Below, one piece after another: positions 33,795 to 41,568 of a DNA stretch of 64,000 nt; position 1 is the first letter of the stretch; every line of letters starts with the position of its first letter. The notes under the pieces are model-generated. The model did not search any database and had not been told where the DNA came from. It saw only the letters and a program-made list of their open reading frames with translations. The DNA comes from Haloterrigena gelatinilytica (GTDB lineage: Archaea; Halobacteriota; Halobacteria; Halobacteriales; Natrialbaceae). The stretch lies in NCBI RefSeq assembly GCF_013342145.1, contig NZ_JABUQZ010000001.1:1240001-1304000 (forward strand), written 5' to 3'. Both the position numbers and the translations under genes were made by a program.

Positions 33795-34073
33795 ATGACC
33801 GTCGCCGGGCTCAGTCAGGCGCTGCTCATGGTGATGCAGATGGCCGTCTTCGCGCTCTCGCTCGGGCTGACGCTCATCAGCTTCCAGTCCTACCGCCAAC
33901 GCCAGTCCAAGCGCCTCGAGTCCGCGTTCATCGGCTTCGCGTTTCTCAGTATGGGCGTCGGACTCACGACGATCGTTTCGCAACTCCCGGATCCGATGAC
34001 GCTGTTTCGCGTCGTCGAGACGGTGCCGTTTATCGTCGGTTTCGGCATGCTCTACGTCTCGCTGTACCGGTAA
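33795..34073 (+). CDS. DUF7521-type small membrane protein (92 aa)
   Basis: Three hydrophobic helices (LLMVMQMAVFALSLGLTLISF, AFIGFAFLSMGVGLTTIV, VVETVPFIVGFGMLYVSLY) flank a basic loop (YRQRQSKRLES). This is the layout of the haloarchaeal DUF7521 family, usually encoded right after a winged-helix regulator, as here. It may sense a membrane or redox signal and tell the regulator, but this is inference from the pairing. The ATG at 33795 is used; the gene ends 6 nt before a convergent gene. Confidence 0.75.
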   Translation: MTVAGLSQALLMVMQMAVFALSLGLTLISFQSYRQRQSKRLESAFIGFAFLSMGVGLTTIVSQLPDPMTLFRVVETVPFIVGFGMLYVSLYR

Positions 34074-34079
34074 CGCTGA

Positions 34080-34826
34080 CTACTCGGTCGACGGCGGCTC
34101 GGTCGTCTCGACGCGGTCTTCGAGCCAGGCGATCGCGTCCGCGACGGCCGCCTCGTCGGTCCCTCGCACGCGGATCCGCCCCGGCCGATTCTCGCCCCGC
34201 GGATAGCTGCCGACGCTGACGTCGAACGTTTCGGTGACCGCCTCGAGCACCTCGTGCAGCGATCCCTCGGGGGCGGGGGTGTAGATCGTCTCGGCGACGG
34301 CGTCACCCCGGAACTCGTCTTCGACCGCATGGAACATCGCCTGCATCTCGTCGGGGATGCCGGCGAAGACGTAGACGTTCTCGACGATACAGCCCGGCGC
34401 CCAGCCCGCGTCGGTCACGATCGGCGTCGCGCCTTCGGGCAGCGACGCCGCGGCGTCGAGATCGAGTTCGAGGTCGTACTCCTCGACCAGGTCCGGATTC
34501 TCGTCGCGGAACTCGGCCGCCTTCTCGAACAACTGCTCCCGGATGCGATCGAAGACGACGAACTCGCGGTCGAGGCCGTCCGCGACGGCTTCGACGGTCA
34601 CGTCGTCGGGCGTGCCGCCGATCCCGCCGGTGACGATCACGGCGTCGAACGCGTCGTTCCAGCGGGCGGCGTAGTCGGCGATCAACGCGCTGTCGTCGGG
34701 AATCGTCAGGATGCGATCGACGGTGCTCCCGCGCTCGGTGATCCGCTCGGCCAGCCAGGCTGCGTTCGTGTTCGTCGTCGCTCCGGCCAGCAACTCGTCG
34801 CCGACGGTGACGATCGCGACGTGCAT
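34080..34826 (-). CDS. CinA/MoaB-like molybdopterin-binding domain protein
   Basis: The N-terminus AIVTVGDELLAGATTNTNAAWLAERITERGSTVDRI and the block VIVTGGIGGTPDDVTVEAVAD are the MoCF_biosynth signature of CinA N-terminal domains; the GG(I/L)GPTxDD motif here reads GGIGGTPDD. CinA-type proteins hydrolyse ADP-ribose or modified pyridine nucleotides. The 248-aa length lacks the C-terminal amidase part of bacterial CinA, as is normal for the archaeal version. It is convergent with the HTH-DUF7521 pair. Confidence 0.85.
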   Translation of the reverse strand: MHVAIVTVGDELLAGATTNTNAAWLAERITERGSTVDRILTIPDDSALIADYAARWNDAFDAVIVTGGIGGTPDDVTVEAVADGLDREFVVFDRIREQLFEKAAEFRDENPDLVEEYDLELDLDAAASLPEGATPIVTDAGWAPGCIVENVYVFAGIPDEMQAMFHAVEDEFRGDAVAETIYTPAPEGSLHEVLEAVTETFDVSVGSYPRGENRPGRIRVRGTDEAAVADAIAWLEDRVETTEPPSTE

Positions 34827-34936
34827 AGCCGCCGTTCGGCCTCGAGTCAGTTAGCCGCTCCGCCCGCGGAACGCGATCGAAATCGGCGACGATTCCGGGC
34901 CGACACCCCGTCTCGGACCGGCGGAGGCGGGTGCCG

Positions 34937-36475
34937 TCACGACCACCGCGTGATCGGTTCGTCGGCTCCCGCTCGACGGACGTATTCGGACTGCATCCCG
35001 GCGACCGCGTCGACGAATCGCTCGCCGGCATCCAGACGGTCGCGCACTCGCTCGAGCTTCCACCGGCTGGGCGTCGTTCGCTCGGTCCAACGCGCCTCGA
35101 GGGGGCCGAGATACGTCTCGATCGTCTCGTCGGACACGCCCTGTTCCCGGAGGCCGCGGCGGGCGAACGCGAAGAGTTCGTCGTAGATCGCGTCCCGGTC
35201 GGTCGTCCGGTCGCCGTCGGCGGTGATCCACGCGAGGTCGGCCTCGAGGCCGTCTTCGACCGCGGCGTAGAAACTCCCCGCGGCGGCCTCGTACTCGAGC
35301 GTCGCGAGCGGGTGGTCGGCCTCGGCGAGTCCGCGGAGGAGACCGGCGACGAGACACTGGAGGCCGACGGTCTCGGCGACCGTCGGCTGGGTCGGCAGCG
35401 GTCGATACTCGAGGCGGACCGACCAGCGATCGCCCCGTCCGACCGGCTGGCCGCCGACGACGGTGCGGAGCCACCGCCAGTAGGTCCCGCGCTTGTGGTC
35501 GAGTTCCCAGAACCTGTCGGCGACCGTCTCGCGGTCGCCGTCGGCGACCCACTCCCGGAGGAACGGGGCGCAGGTCGGATCGGCGACGAGCCTGTCGACG
35601 GCGTCGGTCGCGCGTTCGATGCGCCTCGGCACGCGGACCTTCTCCCAGGCCCGATTGACGGACTGTTCGAACACCGGAATCCGAAGTTCGTGAGCGGTCG
35701 CCTCGAGGAGCGCGTCCGGATCGGCGGGTCCGTCGGCCTCGCCGTCCCCGAAATCGTACAGCTCCGGCGGCAGCAACGGCGAGTTCGTCGCGAGCGCGAG
35801 GACGGGTCCGAGCGTCGCGAGCGCGGCGTTGTAGTAGCGCGGAAACGATTCGACGTCGGGGAGCTGGACGTGGGGCTGGACCGAGCTCGTCAGCGACTCG
35901 AACAGGAGCGACGGAAACGCCCGCTCGACGCCCGGGACCGAGAGCGCGATCTCGCCCGCCGTCCGAGCCAGCACGTGGTTGTCGATCGCGTAGTATCGCG
36001 GCGAGGGCGTCATGTTCTCGGCGAGCGTCGCGCCCGCTCGCTCGCGAACGGCCGAGAGATACGTCTCCGCGCCCTCCGGCGGCGGCGTCGTCCACATGGC
36101 GTCCAGCACGAGCTCGAGGCCCGCCGTCTCCGCGGCCGTCTGCGCGTTCCGGACGCGACGCTCGAGTTGGGCCGCCTGCGCGGCGATGCCCGGCCCGTCG
36201 AACGGCGTCGGGTCGGTGTTGAATTCGACGTTGTGTCGCCCGAGTTCGCGCTCGCAGCGGCCCTCGAAGACGGCGTCCGGGACGCGAGCGAGGCGCCCCG
36301 CCTCGTCGACGGCGTAGGCCTCGAGCTCGAGCCCCAGTCCGAATCCGGGGCTGTCGAGTCGGCCGGCGCGGAGGGCGTCGGTGACCCGCGCGGCCTGCTC
36401 GTCGACGCGCCGATCGAACTCGCGGCGCGTCTCGTCGGCCAGCGACCGCGCGACGAGGGCGACGGGATCCGTCAT
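34937..36475 (-). CDS. Glutamate-cysteine-ligase-like (GCS2) protein, paralog 1
   Basis: The protein of about 512 aa has the GCS2-like core: GLGLELEAYAVDEAGRL, a HNVEFNTDPTPFDG-type segment, ATNSPLLPPELYD, then HKRGTYWRWLRTV and VRLEYRPLPTQPTVAET. Family enzymes join glutamate to an amine such as cysteine with ATP, but sequence does not reveal the substrate. It is clearly related to the protein at 57251-58804 in block order and wording. ATG 36475 is chosen because similarity begins near it; an upstream in-frame ATG is at 36505. It is 110 nt from the CinA gene on the same strand. Confidence 0.82.
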   Translation of the reverse strand: MTDPVALVARSLADETRREFDRRVDEQAARVTDALRAGRLDSPGFGLGLELEAYAVDEAGRLARVPDAVFEGRCERELGRHNVEFNTDPTPFDGPGIAAQAAQLERRVRNAQTAAETAGLELVLDAMWTTPPPEGAETYLSAVRERAGATLAENMTPSPRYYAIDNHVLARTAGEIALSVPGVERAFPSLLFESLTSSVQPHVQLPDVESFPRYYNAALATLGPVLALATNSPLLPPELYDFGDGEADGPADPDALLEATAHELRIPVFEQSVNRAWEKVRVPRRIERATDAVDRLVADPTCAPFLREWVADGDRETVADRFWELDHKRGTYWRWLRTVVGGQPVGRGDRWSVRLEYRPLPTQPTVAETVGLQCLVAGLLRGLAEADHPLATLEYEAAAGSFYAAVEDGLEADLAWITADGDRTTDRDAIYDELFAFARRGLREQGVSDETIETYLGPLEARWTERTTPSRWKLERVRDRLDAGERFVDAVAGMQSEYVRRAGADEPITRWS

Positions 36476-36593
36476 TACGGAACCGACTCGAGCCAGTTGC
36501 ATCAAACCGGGGTGTGACCGCCCTCGAGAACCCGCGTCGCGTACTCGTCGCTATCGTCGGGACAGTGATCGGCCGCGGCGCACCGAACCGGCG

Positions 36594-37394
36594 CTACGGA
36601 GCGACGCGAACGTCGAACTGTGCCGTGATCAGAGCCCCCTCCGGCTTGGTCTGTAAGAACAGCCGATACCGACCCGGGGTCGGGAATCTGGCCCCGAACT
36701 CGACGCGGCCGCTGTCGGGGGCCGTCGCTTCGGGATGGACGTGCAGGTACGCGAGGTCGCCCTCGCGGAGCGCGACGAGATGCCCGAGCGCGCCGAGGTA
36801 CGGCTCGAGTTCCGAGACCGGCTCTCCGCCTCGGCGAACCGCGAACGACAGTCGCGTGCGTTCGCCGGCGGCGACGTCGTCGGTGAGCAGTTCGAGCTCG
36901 TAGTTCCCCGCCGTCGCGCGGCGCGAGGCGTCCGGGCGCTCGTCGTGGGTCGCCGTCCCGGGTGCGAGCAGATCGAAGCCCAACGTGGTCGGGTGCCCGT
37001 CGACGACGACGTCCACGAACGCGCGGTAGACGCCCGGATCCGGCACCGCGAGATCCTCGACGAGCCACGTCCCGTCCGCCTGCAGTTCCGGGTGGCGGTG
37101 CTGGAATCGGGTCAGATCCCGCCGCACGACGACGAGGTGGCTCGGTCGGCCGTGTGCCTCCTCGAAGTCGGTCACGACCGCCCCGTCCTCGTCGACGATT
37201 CGGAACGTCCAGTGGACGGGCGCCTCGGGCTCGAACCGCGTCTCCGACGGCTCGAGGCGGAGTCCGTTCGCCGCGAGCGACAGGCCGCCCGGTGCGGCGT
37301 GTCCCCCGGGTGCGTGCCCCCGATCCGCGTCGGTCGATCCGTCGCCGTGACTCGAGTGCTCTCCCATACCGAGCGGTTCGCTCTCGAGAGGCAT
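36594..37394 (-). CDS. Histidine-rich cytosolic beta-sandwich protein, putative metal-binding (266 aa)
   Basis: A His/Gly-rich N-terminus (EHSSHGDGSTDADRGHAPGGHA) is followed by two similar Ig-like segments: VHWTFRIVDEDGAVVTDFEEAHGRPSHLVVVRRDLTRFQHRHPEL and later RLSFAVRRGGEPVSELEPYLGALGHLVALREGDLAYLHVHPE. The HLVVxRxDLxxxxHxHPE-type repeat suggests a metal-linked family found near heavy-metal resistance genes. No signal peptide is visible. A start at 37394 is used; the ATG at 37367 (MGEHSSHG) is equally possible. The function is unproven; nearby genes give no metal context. Confidence 0.65.
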   Translation of the reverse strand: MPLESEPLGMGEHSSHGDGSTDADRGHAPGGHAAPGGLSLAANGLRLEPSETRFEPEAPVHWTFRIVDEDGAVVTDFEEAHGRPSHLVVVRRDLTRFQHRHPELQADGTWLVEDLAVPDPGVYRAFVDVVVDGHPTTLGFDLLAPGTATHDERPDASRRATAGNYELELLTDDVAAGERTRLSFAVRRGGEPVSELEPYLGALGHLVALREGDLAYLHVHPEATAPDSGRVEFGARFPTPGRYRLFLQTKPEGALITAQFDVRVAP

Positions 37395-37682
37395 ACCGCT
37401 TGGCGTCGGGGTTCGTTACGGCGACGGTCGGAACCGTTCCGTGTCCGTTTCCGCACCCCGACGACGAGCCCAGTGCTGGATAGATCTTCTATTTCGGGGT
37501 GCACTTTCGGTATTTCTACCCGCACTACACGGATGTATTCGTGCGTGTTTGGACTACTGAATGTCCGCTCGTAGAGAACTCCATTCGGCAGCGTTACATC
37601 CCTCAGCCACAGGCCTTGCGGGTAATTATCACTATCTCGGGAATGCCGATCTTTAACCGTCTGAATCGAATATCTCGGTCTA

Positions 37683-40604
37683 ATGAATCAAGCCGCCGGA
37701 CGCTATGACCAGCCAACGGTACTGGGCCTCGAGAACGGTCTCGAGGCGTTTCAGTCCAGTTCCGAGTTCCGTGGCCCGGTTGAACCGCTCGACGAGCACA
37801 CCTGCAACGATCACTTCGCACACATCTACGAGACTCCTGCGGAGAAGTTCGAGGCCGCCATCCCGTTTATTCGGCACGGGCTCGAGCGCGGCGAGCGCGT
37901 CATGTATGTCATCGACGAGAGTACCGAAGCCGAGGTGCGGGACGCAATGTGCGACGCCGGACTCGACGTCGATACCGCGCTCACTACGGGCGCACTGACG
38001 TTCCACACCGTACAGGAGACCTATCTCCGAAACGGATCGTTCGACCCCGACGAGATGATCGACTTCTACGATGAGATGGTCGCCGAGGCTACGGCGGACT
38101 ACGAGGCGCTCCGGATCGTCGCCGAGATGACGTGGCTCGACGACGACGACGAGACGCCGATCGAGCAGTTCATCGAGTACGAGCAGAAAATCAACGATCT
38201 CTTCGACCAGACGGATTCGCTCGCGATCTGCCAGTACGACCGCGACCTGTTCGCACCGGAGGTCATCCGGAACGTCGTCCAGACGCACCCGCATCTCATC
38301 TACGACGGCGCCGCGTGCCACAACGTCTACTACACGCCGCCGGAGGAGTTCTTCGGCGCCGACGCACCGGCCCGCGAAAACGAGCGCATGCTCCGGACGC
38401 TCCGGGACCGGACCACGGCGAAGGTCCAACTCCACCGCCGCGAACGATTCCTGCAGCATCTGTACGAGGTCTCGTCCGATCCCACGCTCTCGTTCGAAGA
38501 GAAATTACAGGCGCTGTTCGATCTCGGATGCGAGCAGTTCGACCTCGAACTCGGGGCGATGGCCACGGTCGATCCCGATGCCGATCAGTTCGAGGTCGAG
38601 TTCGTGAGTGACGATCACGAGTACTTCGAGGCGGGTCTCGAACTCCCGCTGTCGGAAACGTACTGCACCGCGGCGACCGACACCGGCGGGATCGGGAGCG
38701 TGGCCGATCCCGTTGCGGCCGGGTACGACGATATCTACGTTCACAACGAGTTCGGCATCAAGACGTATCTCGGCACCTATATCGAGGTCGAGGGCGACGA
38801 CAACCGAACGTTCTTCTTCGTGTCCGAGAAGCCGCGCGACGAGGCCTTCTCGGCCAACGAGCGCACGTTCCAGCGGTTGCTGGGGCAGTGGGTCAAGTAC
38901 GAACTCGAACGCCAGCAGCGCGAACGGTTCCTCCACGAGTGCTACGAGATCACGTCCGATCCCGCCCTCGGCTTCGAGGAGAAACTCGAGCAGTTACTCG
39001 AACTCGGGTGCGACCGGTTCGACCTCGAGATCGCCGGCCTGAATCACTTGCCGTCGTGGGACGGCAAATTCCGACTCGAGAAGGGGATCGGACTCGGCTT
39101 AGATTCCGACGAGGAGCTGTGGACCGACCCGGACAACGGCTGTTACTGCCGTCAGACCGTGACCGAGGATAGTCCGGTCGAGATGCTCGACGTGCGCGGC
39201 ACTCATTGGGCCGAGGACGCGATCTACCAGGAGTTCGGACTAACGAGCTACCTCGGGACGAAAGTGTCGACCGGAGCCGCGCCGTACGGCACGCTCTGGT
39301 TCGGGAGCACCGAACCGCGGGAGCGACCGTTTTCGGAGACCGAACGCTCGTTTATCGAGTTGATGGGGCAGTGGGTCAGCTACGAAATCGAGCGCCGCGA
39401 AAACAACGACTCCCAGCGGAAACTCTACGAAATCACCGCCGATCCCGATCTCGATCCGGACGAGAAGATCGATCGATTGCTAGCAGTCGGCTGCAAGCGG
39501 CTGAACCTCCCCATCGGGATGCTCACTCGTAAACGCGAGCGGGCGTTCGAGATCGAGCACATGCACGGGACGCATCCCGAACTCGACGAAGGGACGCTCA
39601 CCCCGCCGTTGACGGACAACTACTGCCGTCGCGTCGTCAACACCGGGGACTCGATTAGCGTCGGCGACGCCGGGGCGGCCGGGTGGGACGGCGACGCGCT
39701 CTACCACGAATTCGATCTCGAGTGTTACGCCGGGACGCAGGTGTTCGTCCGCGACGAGAACTTCGGCACCGTCTGTTTCACGGATATGGGGACTCGAGCA
39801 GAATTCACCGAGGCGGAGCAGGTGTTTCTCGATATCCTCGGCCAGTGTGTGAGCTACGAAATCGAACGCCAACAACACGAGGCCGACCTCAAGGACACGA
39901 TCGATCAACTAGAACGATCCAACGACCGGCTGCGGCAGTTCGCGTACGCCGCCTCGCACGACCTGCAGGAACCGCTCCGGATGGTTTCGACGTATCTACA
40001 GCTGCTGGAAAACCGGTACAAGGAGGAGCTCGACGGGGACGCGCAGGAATTCATCGATTTCGCGGTCAACGGAGCCGACCGGATGCGGGAGATGGTCGAC
40101 GATCTGCTCGCGTTCTCGCGGGTCGAACACGCCGACGACGAGTTCGATCCGGTCGACTGTGACTCGGTCCTCGACCACGTCACCGACGATCTCCGGATGC
40201 AGATCGAGGAGAACGACGCGGAGATCAGCAGCGAGTCACTGCCGACCGTGAGCGGCGACCACGAGCAACTCGAGCACCTGTTCAGTAATCTCGTCTCGAA
40301 CGCTATCAAGTACAACGAAAGTGATCGGCCGCGCGTCGAAATCTCGGCCGAACAGCGGTCTAACGGCTGGGAATTCTCGGTTACCGATAACGGAATCGGG
40401 ATCGCGCCGGACGAAGCGGACAAGATATTCGACGTTTTCAAGCGGCTCCACCACGACGACGAGTACTCGGGGACGGGAGTCGGACTCTCGCTCTGCCAGA
40501 AGATCGTCAACAATCACGGCGGCGAAATCTGGGTCGAGTCCGAACCCGGCGCGGGGTCGACGTTCTCGTTTACGCTTCCCGCGACGCGGAATCCGACGCA
40601 GTGA
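37683..40604 (+). CDS. Soluble sensor histidine kinase: MEDS - three GAF - HisKA - HATPase (973 aa)
   Basis: There is no membrane helix. Residues about 35-225 are a MEDS-type domain (HIYETPAEKFEAAIPFIRHGLERGERVMYVID, then EMIDFYDEM). Three GAF-like repeats follow, each opening with a LYE(I/V)(S/T)xDPxLxxxEKLxxLLxLGC-like linker, at about residues 257-430, 415-575 and 580-740. The dimerisation domain has the phospho-acceptor His759 (FAYAASHDLQEPLRM), then the ATPase with HLFSNLVSNAIKYN, DNGIGI and GTGVGLSLCQ. It probably senses a small ligand or redox cue. No response regulator is adjacent. A TTTAACC element lies about 30 nt before the ATG. Confidence 0.93.
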   Translation: MNQAAGRYDQPTVLGLENGLEAFQSSSEFRGPVEPLDEHTCNDHFAHIYETPAEKFEAAIPFIRHGLERGERVMYVIDESTEAEVRDAMCDAGLDVDTALTTGALTFHTVQETYLRNGSFDPDEMIDFYDEMVAEATADYEALRIVAEMTWLDDDDETPIEQFIEYEQKINDLFDQTDSLAICQYDRDLFAPEVIRNVVQTHPHLIYDGAACHNVYYTPPEEFFGADAPARENERMLRTLRDRTTAKVQLHRRERFLQHLYEVSSDPTLSFEEKLQALFDLGCEQFDLELGAMATVDPDADQFEVEFVSDDHEYFEAGLELPLSETYCTAATDTGGIGSVADPVAAGYDDIYVHNEFGIKTYLGTYIEVEGDDNRTFFFVSEKPRDEAFSANERTFQRLLGQWVKYELERQQRERFLHECYEITSDPALGFEEKLEQLLELGCDRFDLEIAGLNHLPSWDGKFRLEKGIGLGLDSDEELWTDPDNGCYCRQTVTEDSPVEMLDVRGTHWAEDAIYQEFGLTSYLGTKVSTGAAPYGTLWFGSTEPRERPFSETERSFIELMGQWVSYEIERRENNDSQRKLYEITADPDLDPDEKIDRLLAVGCKRLNLPIGMLTRKRERAFEIEHMHGTHPELDEGTLTPPLTDNYCRRVVNTGDSISVGDAGAAGWDGDALYHEFDLECYAGTQVFVRDENFGTVCFTDMGTRAEFTEAEQVFLDILGQCVSYEIERQQHEADLKDTIDQLERSNDRLRQFAYAASHDLQEPLRMVSTYLQLLENRYKEELDGDAQEFIDFAVNGADRMREMVDDLLAFSRVEHADDEFDPVDCDSVLDHVTDDLRMQIEENDAEISSESLPTVSGDHEQLEHLFSNLVSNAIKYNESDRPRVEISAEQRSNGWEFSVTDNGIGIAPDEADKIFDVFKRLHHDDEYSGTGVGLSLCQKIVNNHGGEIWVESEPGAGSTFSFTLPATRNPTQ

Positions 40605-40681
40605 GTCCGCGGCCGTACGGTCCTCTGTGGCCCTGAACGACCGTCGACTACGGCGACGAGCCGGCGCTTTCGAACGCGCGC

Positions 40682-40743
40682 TCCGCAACCACTAAACGCC
40701 GAACGACCCAACGACGTCACAATGACCGACTGGACCGAGAAGT
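40682..40743 (+). repeat. Imperfect direct repeat, copy 1: remnant of an rfcL 5' end
   Basis: The 62 bp match 41507-41568. The outer parts TCCGCAACCACTAAACGC and CAATGACCGACTGGACCGAG... (18 and 24 bp) are identical, while the 20 bp between them agree at only 8 positions. Copy 1 contains an ATG and the first seven codons of rfcL (MTDWTEK), then unrelated sequence. The vapBC pair lies between the two copies. I infer a foreign rfcL start brought in with the cassette, or a truncated duplicate. Confidence 0.75.
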
Positions 40744-40898
40744 CGGGAAAATGCGATGTAGATCCGATGTACTGAGAACGTCGAATACGCATCGTCGTTC
40801 GCTCGTAGATGTGAAGACAAATGCCGACCAGAGGAGACGGAATGGGTATCTCCATATATCGGGGAACGTTTTTATTTTTGCCCACCATACACAGAGGT

Positions 40899-41129
40899 AT
40901 GTCAGACGTAGCGCTTGACGACCGCGGCCGTCTCACGCTCCCGAAGGAGGTCCGAGAGCGATACGGAGACCGATATCACGTCGTTCAGCTTCCCGACGGG
41001 ATCAAATTGGTTCCGGTCGCCGACGACCCGCTCGAGGCACTCAGGGACGAATTCGCAGGTGTCGAGAAGTCGGCCGACAAACTTCGTGAAGAAGCACGTG
41101 AAGCAGCGCTCGACGAGGCCGGACGATAG
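40899..41129 (+). CDS. AbrB/SpoVT-like antitoxin (VapB/MazE type, 76 aa)
   Basis: The N-terminus (SDVALDDRGRLTLPKEVRERYGDRYHVVQLPDGIKLVPV) is a swapped-hairpin AbrB DNA-binding domain. The C-terminal helical part (LEALRDEFAGVEKSADKLREEAREAALDEAGR) would wrap around the toxin. It abuts the PIN toxin gene (TAG then ATG, no gap), the typical antitoxin-toxin order, and the complex probably represses its own promoter. A TTTATTT element about 25 nt before ATG 40899 supports the start. The pair sits between two copies of the rfcL 5' region. Confidence 0.88.
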   Translation: MSDVALDDRGRLTLPKEVRERYGDRYHVVQLPDGIKLVPVADDPLEALRDEFAGVEKSADKLREEAREAALDEAGR

Positions 41130-41504
41130 ATGTATGCGGAAACCGATTTCCTTCTCGCGCTGATTAAGGACGACGACTGGCTCGGAGACGCCGCCGAGTC
41201 GGTATACCGAGAGCACCGCGACGAGTTGTGGACGTCGCAGTTCACGCTCATCGAACTCCTGATGGTCGCCTACCGCGAGGAACGTGATACCGAGCGCGTC
41301 GTTTCGAACGCCGCCAACCTCGTCGAGGTGCGCGGTGACGTGGAAACGGTCGTTACGGCGGCGACGTACGTGGAAGACCACGGGTTCACGCCGTTTGACG
41401 CACTTCATCTCGTCGAATCGAACGGAGAGACCATCGTCTCGAGCGATGACACATACGAGGACGTTACGCCTCGGCTCGACCTGAAGACGGTCTCCGGAGA
41501 ATAG
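41130..41504 (+). CDS. PIN-domain toxin (VapC-type, 124 aa)
   Basis: The PIN fold is clear: Asp6 (AETDFLLALI), Glu42 (FTLIELLMV), Asp90 (FTPFDALHL) and Asp106/107 (IVSSDDTYEDV) are in the positions of the metal-binding acidic residues of the VapC ribonuclease site. VapC toxins cut specific RNAs, often tRNA or rRNA, and are blocked by their antitoxin. The protein starts immediately after the antitoxin stop. Its own stop (41502-41504) lies a few bases before copy 2 of the rfcL-derived repeat. Confidence 0.9.
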   Translation: MYAETDFLLALIKDDDWLGDAAESVYREHRDELWTSQFTLIELLMVAYREERDTERVVSNAANLVEVRGDVETVVTAATYVEDHGFTPFDALHLVESNGETIVSSDDTYEDVTPRLDLKTVSGE

Positions 41505-41506
41505 CG

Positions 41507-41568
41507 TCCGCAACCACTAAACGCGACTCGCACCAATCGGGTGGCAATGACCGACTGGACCGAGAAGT
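41507..41568 (+). repeat. Imperfect direct repeat, copy 2: 5' end of the intact rfcL
   Basis: This is the partner of 40682-40743 (see there). It begins 3 nt after the vapC stop, so the TA pair occupies almost exactly the interval between the two copies. It includes the rfcL ATG and first seven codons. Confidence 0.75.
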
